A DNA stretch of 64,000 bases. It comes from Cordia subcordata (lineage: Eukaryota; Streptophyta; Magnoliopsida; Boraginales; Cordiaceae). The stretch spans positions 5,208,001 to 5,272,000 of the forward strand of contig JAPTOF010000024.1 in the NCBI GenBank assembly GCA_028554755.1. Reading direction: 5' to 3'. The notes below the pieces were generated by a model, which was not told where the DNA came from, did no database searches, and was given only the letters and a program-made list of their open reading frames with translations. Of the stretch, positions 57,560-64,000 are shown one piece after another. A program made the position numbers and the translations under genes. Within the stretch, counting starts at the first letter, position 1. Each line of letters opens with the position of its first letter.

Positions 57560-60500
57560 ATGGCAACTCTGAGCGTTCCTCCCACGTTGACTTCGCCTCG
57601 TGATGATGCTATGCAACTCTACCGCGCTTTTAAGGGTATTTTTCATCTCACTCTGATGTGTTATTCAAATGTACAGAACCATCTACAACTTTGTCGACGA
57701 TTTCATTTGTTTTACTTGAGACGTTCCCTCCCGTACATTTGATTTACAATTTAATATTTTTAAATAGGCGATTCTAAACTCCGATACTATATTAGAATTA
57801 TCGCCACATCTAAAAGCTTCATTTATAGTGAGGATTTGATTAAATTTATTTGTTGTACTTAACATGACTAACCTCATAAAATTGTTAACATATTTTGGTA
57901 GTTTTGGTCCGGAAAACTAGTTAATCCGTCTAATTATGTTTGGTCTCTTTGATGAATTGCAGTCTCAGTTCTTTTTTGAAATGTTTGGTTAAATTTGGCT
58001 GTAAAACTACTTAGCCCCGATAATAGTGTTATTTTCGTCGGACTGGAGTCTCCACTAACTCGTTTCAAATGTTTTGGTAGTTTTGGTCCGTAAAACTAGT
58101 TAATCCCTCTAAGGTTTGTTCTATTTGATGAATTGTAGTCTCAATTAACTCGTTTGAAATGTTCGGTTTAATTTGGCTGTTAAACTCGTTAGCCCCTGTA
58201 ATAGTGTTTATTTTCGTAGGACTGCAGTCTCCACTTACTCGTCTCAAATGTTTTGGTAGTTTTGGTCCGTAAAACTAGTTAATCCCTCTAAGCTTTGTTC
58301 TGTTTGATGAATTGTAGTCTTTGAAATGTTGGGTTTAATTTGGCTGTTAAACTCGTTAACCCGGTAATATTTTTGTAGGACTGCAGTCTCCACTATCTCA
58401 TTCCAAGCGTTTTAGTAGTTTTAGTACGCGAAACTATTTCGGCCACTAGTTTTGATTCTTAGTTGGCTACTCAAGATAAAACAGGTTGACTTTACAGTAG
58501 CAGGACACTTTCCTTGAGGAAAATGGTGAGGGAAACAAGAATTGTACAAGTGCTGATCTTGTCTGAAATATTTTTTAATCAAAGAGTAGTGGCAACAACC
58601 TAATTGTTTCCTGATTACATTGATTCCCATAACTAAAATTTGATCTTGCAACAGTAATTTATTGCAGAACTCTAATAGTTCAAAATTCTCACAACTTTGA
58701 ACTCTTCAACATTATTTCTAGGCTTTGGGTGTGATACTACAACTGTCATCAATATCCTTGCCCATCGGGATGCATCACAGCGGGCTCTGATCCAGCAAGA
58801 GTATAGAACAACATACGCAGAAGACCTTAACAAACGGTTGTCTTCAGAGCTTAGTGGTGATGTCAAGGTATAATAGAAGAATCTAAGAGTTACTAGTATT
58901 GGTGATTGAGTTTATTTTCAAATGGAAACACTGTTTATCATGTAGTCCTGAGGGTTGACAAAGTTAGAATTTTTACCAAAGAAGGTTAATTAGTACTGGG
59001 TCATTTAAAATTTTTCATCAAGGGAAAATACCTTTTCTACAATGGCAATTAACAATTGATAAAAGGGTTAAGACAGCAATTGAAGAACGCCCTCACATTA
59101 AGGTGGCTCTGTCCGTAGTCCAGAATGCCAGTCCTAAAGCTGGAATTTTCGAAGTCCCAGTATTTTTGAACAGCAAACTGGAATAGCCACTAGGAATGAA
59201 AAGTAATGACTATATTAGATTGATGCACAAAATTTCATATGCTGTTCTTTTCTATATTTGGTCTATGTTTGTCAATGGTGTTTGTAATTTCAAAATGCTT
59301 TCAGAAAGCAGTCTTACTCTGGATGCCTGATCCAGCGGGAAGAGATGCTACAATAGTAAGGCAGGCTCTGTCTGGTGACTCCATCAATCTGAAAGTTGCC
59401 ACTGAAGTAATATGTTCAAGAACTCCATCCCAGATACAACAATTTAAACAAGTTTATCATGCAATGTTTGGTGTTTATCTTGAGCATGACATTGAATACC
59501 AGGCAACTGGAGATCACAAAAAGGTGATTCCCCCATCTCTGTGTGTACATGCATGTCTCCTACACAAGCTCAAGCCACATCACATGCCTATATGCTTGGA
59601 TATTTCTTGTTTTAAGTTATGCAAGCTATTATTGGAAATAATATAGGGAAAAGTCTAATAACATACATCAGCTTGGAATTAAGTGTATCAAACAGACATC
59701 TTTTAGCAATGGTATGCTGTAATAACTCAATTATCTTCAGAATCTTATACAACAAAATGGTACACTATAACGTGAAACAGTTCTCTTCCAATAACATATA
59801 CAAAACAAATAATGATTGGATGAAATACTGCTGTGGTAAATGGTTTTCGAACTCTGGTAATTAATCAGCTATACAATGTGGTCAATCTCATAATCGGACC
59901 TCCCAACAAATTTTCTAGTCTCCATGTTAACCACAGAGTATGCCAAGATTTTTTGATCAATGTCTAGTTTACCGAAATTATTTTTTCTTGAAGTCAAATT
60001 TAAAACTTCTCTTCTATGCATTTCTTTCCCACTGGTAATAGCATGGTGAGAACAACATACATCCAAGGGCCAGCCTGTCCTTCAGTTAACTTCAATCTCA
60101 TTCTCTTTAAATTTTCCATGTGAAGTTGGTGGTTTGCAGTTGCCAGGGCTTTTTCTGTCTTCATGCTATGTAAAATAGATTGAAGCAACCAATTTTAATG
60201 TTATTTTCAGAAGCCATTCGTTTTGCATGCCTAGTTCATTGTTGGTTCTATAGGTTATGTTCTCTCGAGATTCCATTAGATTTTGTGTGGCTTCCATTTT
60301 GTAATTGAACTGTATAAGGTAGTTATTAAACCCTTTCACTTATTTGATTTTAGCAAATAATGTCATAGGTCATTTTGCTACAATGAAAAGTTCATTTTTG
60401 TTAAGTTGGCATCACGTGGCAAGGCAAACAGTGTGCAGGCAAACACTTAGGAGCTATTTCATTTTCCATTCATCATCATAGGCTTTGTAATTTTGAAGCT

Positions 60501-61871
60501 ACAACTGATGTGGAACAAAAGCCACCTGTGGTATAGACCACTTGTGGGATTATCTTGTCTAGTATGAATTGATTGTAATCTATACGAATTCCAATATTAG
60601 GTCATATACTCTTCTCAGGTGGTAACCATAGTCTCGACTCTTGACAATAGCAAAGAATGCACTCCACTGTTGAAAAGCAACCTAGTCTTCTATATAGGTC
60701 TTAGAGAATGAATGTCATGTGAAGCTCTATTCAAAATCAACCTAACTTCTATATTTTTCTTCTGAGCATGAATGATCCTTTCATACATATTTCATGACTA
60801 CATGATTTAGCAAGAAAATCTTTTATTGAAGACTGCGACATTTTGTTCTGTTTTAGCCCATATCCTTAACATTCTATATTTTATAAATTCTTTTTTCTTT
60901 TTTTTGAAATATTTTCTAGTTGCTGTTAGCACATGTAACCACACCACGCTATGAAGGTCCAGAAGTTGACAAGGCAATGATAGATCATGATGCTAAAGTT
61001 CTATATAAAGCTGGCGAGAAGAAGTTGGGAACAGATGAAAAGACTTTCATTCGCATATTTAGTGAAAGAAGTCGGGCGCATTTGGTTGCCATAGATTCTG
61101 TCTATCATGACATGTATGGGAACTCACTGAAGAAGGTTAATGTCCAGAGTTTCATTTTATCACCTGTTAAATTTCTCTTGGGCTGTTGACAAATGAATTT
61201 GCCTCGTTGCAGGCAATAAAAAGTGAAACATCTGGATTGTTTGAGTTCGCCCTTCTGACTATCTTACAGTGTGCTGTGAACCCTGTAAAGTTCTTCGCTA
61301 AGGTGTGTTTGACATTTCTCTAAGAATTTCTATTTTGATGAAAAACAGAGTATCACAAAAATATGTACGAGTAATTGGCCCTTTGTGACTACTTGCATAT
61401 ATTAATGCTATTTTTCTTCTTTTTTTCCTCCCTCCAACTACCTCTTAACACATGATGCCACTCTTTTTTCCATTCTCTGTTTTCTTTTCTGTCTATTAGT
61501 TTTAATTTCAAAAATAGTGCTTTGGAATCACTGAGGGTCCTTTTTGCTCTCTGCTTCAATAATGATTTAAAAGTCCTGTAGTCTTTTCTACTGTGTTTCA
61601 TTTGAATTTGCATTCAGTAGCTTATATATATTTCAATAAACTGTTACGAACCTTGTGCTTTCAGATGATGCACAAGGCAATGAAGGGCTTGGGAACTGAT
61701 GACACAACACTTATCCGAATAATAGTTACAAGAGCTGAGATTGATATGCACTATATAAAAGCCGAGTATCACAGGAAATATGGCAAAAGTTTGAATGATG
61801 CAGTGCACAAAGAAACATCAGGCAACTATAGGACGTTTCTTCTTTCTCTTTTGGGCCCTAATCACCATTAG
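57560..61871 (+). CDS. ANN5: annexin (plant annexin D5-like), six exons
   Basis: Exons are 57560-57635, 58722-58867, 59305-59523, 60920-61135, 61213-61302 and 61665-61871. All five introns are GT-AG, and the joined frame is open for 317 codons, the normal annexin length. Annexins bind acidic membranes in a calcium-dependent way. Four annexin repeats are seen. Repeat 1 has GFGCD (26-30) with Glu68 and the plant-conserved His40. Repeat 2 lacks the calcium loop, as usual in plants. Repeat 3 has KLGTD (182-186) with Glu224. Repeat 4 has GLGTD (257-261) with Glu299. IRI occurs in repeats 3 and 4. The start ([20 protein letters not shown]) and the LLSLLGP end resemble annexin D5 as I remember it; the subfamily is less certain than the family. 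No signal peptide, as expected for a cytosolic protein. The start codon is the first ATG after the TATA box. Confidence 0.96.
57893..58430 (+). repeat. 179-bp tandem repeat in annexin intron 1
   Basis: Units start at ttttggtagttttggtcc at 57893, 58072 and 58251 (period exactly 179). A fourth, partial and mutated, starts at about 58410, so the third unit is shortened by about 20 bp. Each unit holds gatgaattg(c/t)agtct and gtctccact words. It lies wholly inside the first intron (57636-58721). Confidence 0.93.
59524..60919 (+). other. annexin intron 3 (1,396 bp)
   Basis: Bounded by aag|gtgatt and ttctag|ttg. It contains no repeat or element that I recognise. Minus-strand frames of 62-65 codons at 59869-60188 show no family pattern. 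It is the longest intron of the gene. Confidence 0.8.
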
Positions 61872-62170
61872 ACTTCTGCCTATGCTCTCCGATGTCACAA
61901 ATTCAATGGCAAATCAAGGAAGAACATTTTCCAGATATCTTTTCAAGTATATGCAGATCTACCTCCCCCCCCCCCCTCCCCCAAAAAAATCCTCTTCTTA
62001 GAGCAAAGGTGTTGAACTCAGTTTCCCTCTGTTGTCACTAGGGTGTCGATGATGTAGAAATTGTGAATTAAAATGTATGCTGTCTTACTTTGATTGTAAC
62101 TCTTGGAGTAAAAAATCCACTGGTTGTCAATATGTACAATTCTATGAAATTATTAAAACCAATCAGTTTG
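61872..62170 (+). other. annexin 3' UTR (end approximate)
   Basis: Follows the TAG at 61869-61871. It includes a C-run with one T (about 61966-61981) next to an A-run. No canonical aataaa appears before attattaaaacc at about 62148; another possible signal is aaataaaa at about 62440. Confidence 0.45.
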
Positions 62171-62556
62171 CCGTGCCAAGACTTGCGTAATTATGATGCA
62201 TAGTTTTCCACATTTGCAGAATTTAGCTTGTGCTGATGTAAAGTTTGTATGGATTGAATTTGAGTCCAGTAGAAAATTATCAGGATAAAAGTGATACATA
62301 TGGCAGAGCTACTGTGTGCATGTTGATTAGAATTTGTGGTGCTGCTAAAGTTAGTTCTAGTCAACTCTATGCTGATTCATTAGTTTCCTGGAGGGCATCT
62401 TAAGCCTGCTGTTTCACTTTCACAGGTGAGAAATGAAGAAATAAAAAATCAGGCCAGGAGAATATACATATATATATTTGAGTACACTGAACAGTCATTG
62501 GCAGTCTTCTTCCTGTTGTTGTCTGCATTCCGGGATAACCTGGAAAGTCATTCAGC
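62171..62556. other. downstream flank of annexin
   Basis: Nothing recognised. It may include the distal 3' UTR if the later polyadenylation signal is used. Confidence 0.4.
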
Positions 62557-63026
62557 ATTTTTTAAGTATCTAAAAATCCTTGTGCTTTACAAAATGTAGC
62601 ATAAGTACTTCTGCCATTAACTATATTGTTAATTTTAATAGAATTTGGGCAACATAAGCTTTATATTTTACTTCTTTGAGAAGTGCAAATTTTTGTAAAG
62701 GACTTGTTGACTTTTATAGTAACTTACAAATCTTTGTAAAGAACTTACAGTTTTTTATTGTTAACATTACAAATTTTTTATAAGTTTTGCACTTTTTTGA
62801 AAAGTATTTAGGACTAAAATTAATTTATATTTACTACAAATATTTTTTTAAAAGAACAGATTTTTGTAGAACTATCTGCACTTCTTAAAAAAAGTCAAAT
62901 ATAAAGCGCGTGTTGCCCAAATTCTATTAAAATTAATAGTATTGTTAACAATTGAGGTGCTTATGCTACATTTTGTAAAGTTTTTTTTTTTTTGGGGGAG
63001 GGGGGGGGTTTAGATGCTTAAAAAAC
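62557..63026. mobile_element. MITE with long terminal inverted repeats
   Basis: The left arm (ttttttaagtatctaaa ... ctttacaaaatgtagcataa ... ttaattttaatagaatttgg plus gcaaca) matches the complement of the right arm (ttttttaagcatctaaa ... ctttacaaaatgtagcataa ... ttaattttaatagaatttgg plus gcaaca) over about 130-150 bp of the 470-bp element. A G-run at 62994-63009 sits in the right arm. The flanking ggggatgatggtgcatttaa may be part of a longer terminus on the right. Confidence 0.75.
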
Positions 63027-63106
63027 ATAGGGGACAGCGGTATTATTTTGTAAATCACAGGGGATGATGGTGCATTTAACTCGATAATAATGTATAGACA
63101 TTATAA

Positions 63107-63815
63107 CATTACCCTAACAGTCCATTTTATAAATAGTAGACACAAGAAATTTATTTTTTTTAATATAGTATCTAGAAAAGAGAAAAAATTCCAAAACTTG
63201 GCGTATCAAAGATCGAGGTTTTCTGGTGTTTAATGTCCGATCAAATAATTTGTTACTCTCAAAATTCAAAAATCTATATCCAGAAATTTGAACCAGTAAT
63301 AACCCTAGGTGAAAGACGTAACTAACCTGTAAGTAAAAAACAAAAGAACACATCATTTTAGGTAGGAATGAAAAGGGGCAAAAAAAAAAAAGGATAATAA
63401 CATAGATGTAAAATTACAAAAATACCTTTACAAATACTATTATATACTGTTGTTTATGCGCGAAGTCTTTTTTTACGCAAACTAATATGAAAGAAAGATA
63501 AATAATGTAAGAAAATTGCAGTATTACTCTTACCATCCATCTATGAAAAATAGACATGATAAACTCATTCTTTTAATATAGTGAAAAAAGAAAATCCAAA
63601 ACTCGACATATCAAAAATTAAATCGAGGTTTTATGGTTTTTAATACTTGATCAAATAATCTATTGCTCTTGAAATTTAAGAGTTTGAACAAAAAATTTGA
63701 ACCGGTTATAGCCTAGGTGGAAGGCATAATTACTCTAGAACACATCATTTTAGGTGGGAATGAAAAGAATAAAACTTAATAATAGAATAGATATAAAGTT
63801 ACAAAAATACCCTTA
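63107..63815. repeat. diverged direct repeat, two copies about 415 bp apart
   Basis: Copy 1 is 63107 to about 63431 and copy 2 about 63524-63815. They share, in order, tccaaaact, tatcaaa, atcgaggtttt, gatcaaataat, atttgaacc, cctaggtg, acacatcattttaggt, ggaatgaaaag and ttacaaaaatac. No frame or family is recognised. Confidence 0.85.
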
Positions 63816-64000
63816 CTAATATTATTATAAAAATATCCTATGGGCCTGTTTGCTTTCAGATTTTAAAAATAGTTTTTAGTTTTTAAAAAGTAAAAGAACA
63901 AAAAAAGAAATATTTAAAAAGACTGTTTTTGTTTTTAAATCTTTAAATTCAGAATAGTTATTTTAGAAATAGAAAACAAAGAATACCAAAAGATGTTTTT
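63816..64000. other. AT-rich right edge of the window
   Basis: Nothing recognised. tgggcctgtttgctttcaga at about 63841 resembles the outer end of hAT-type MITEs, but its partner would lie beyond the window. Confidence 0.4.

Overview
The window is AT-rich nuclear DNA of a flowering plant, most likely a eudicot. The evidence is one spliced annexin gene with GT-AG introns, layers of plant-type retrotransposons (Sirevirus Ty1/copia, Athila/Tat-type Ty3/gypsy, L1-type LINEs, tRNA-like SINEs), a CACTA transposon and several MITEs. The species cannot be named from the sequence alone. Only the annexin looks like an intact gene. Almost everything else is decayed mobile DNA.

Layout. 1-7463: 3' part of a decayed Sirevirus-type copia element (gag, pol, env-like region, polypurine tracts, 3' LTR). 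It sits in the RNase H-coding end of a LINE whose 3' end is 7464-8031. About 8.3-8.7 kb: degenerate tandem repeats. 9386-11261: a CACTA element with GCA target duplications and a broken Ptta/Transposase_24-like gene. It interrupts what reads as the first coding exon of a two-component response regulator (minus strand, 9370-11392). 12.57-40.3 kb: a second Sirevirus-type relic, whose two LTRs (12.57-13.85 and 39.08-40.3 kb) are pushed apart by three related non-autonomous Ty3/gypsy elements A (15887-24783), B (25306-32042) and C (32187-38570). Each has its own LTR pair, primer-binding region, duplicated polypurine-like tracts and 5-bp target duplication. A also contains a nested solo LTR (20060-21958), and C splits a SINE-like sequence. 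A, B and C carry no recognisable pol, but share one degenerate reading frame that starts with a CCHC zinc knuckle.

40.3-53 kb is low in genes. It holds a probable reversed copia LTR, an env-like scrap, a SINE-like sequence split by an ORF1-only LINE (45433-46390), a short minisatellite, a copia gag/protease relic (48215-49060) and a second solo LTR (51162-52709). From 53.4 kb to the annexin promoter lies a cluster of nested and inverted MITEs plus a fold-back element.

57560-61871: a six-exon annexin gene (317 residues, closest in my recollection to plant annexin D5), plus strand, with a TATA box about 75 bp upstream of the ATG and a 179-bp tandem repeat in intron 1. Downstream are a long-TIR MITE (62557-63026) and a diverged direct repeat (63107-63815).

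The strongest candidates for something undescribed are the CCHC-led orphan reading frame shared by A, B and C, and the response-regulator exon split by the CACTA insertion. All homology calls are from reading translations by eye; no database search was run.
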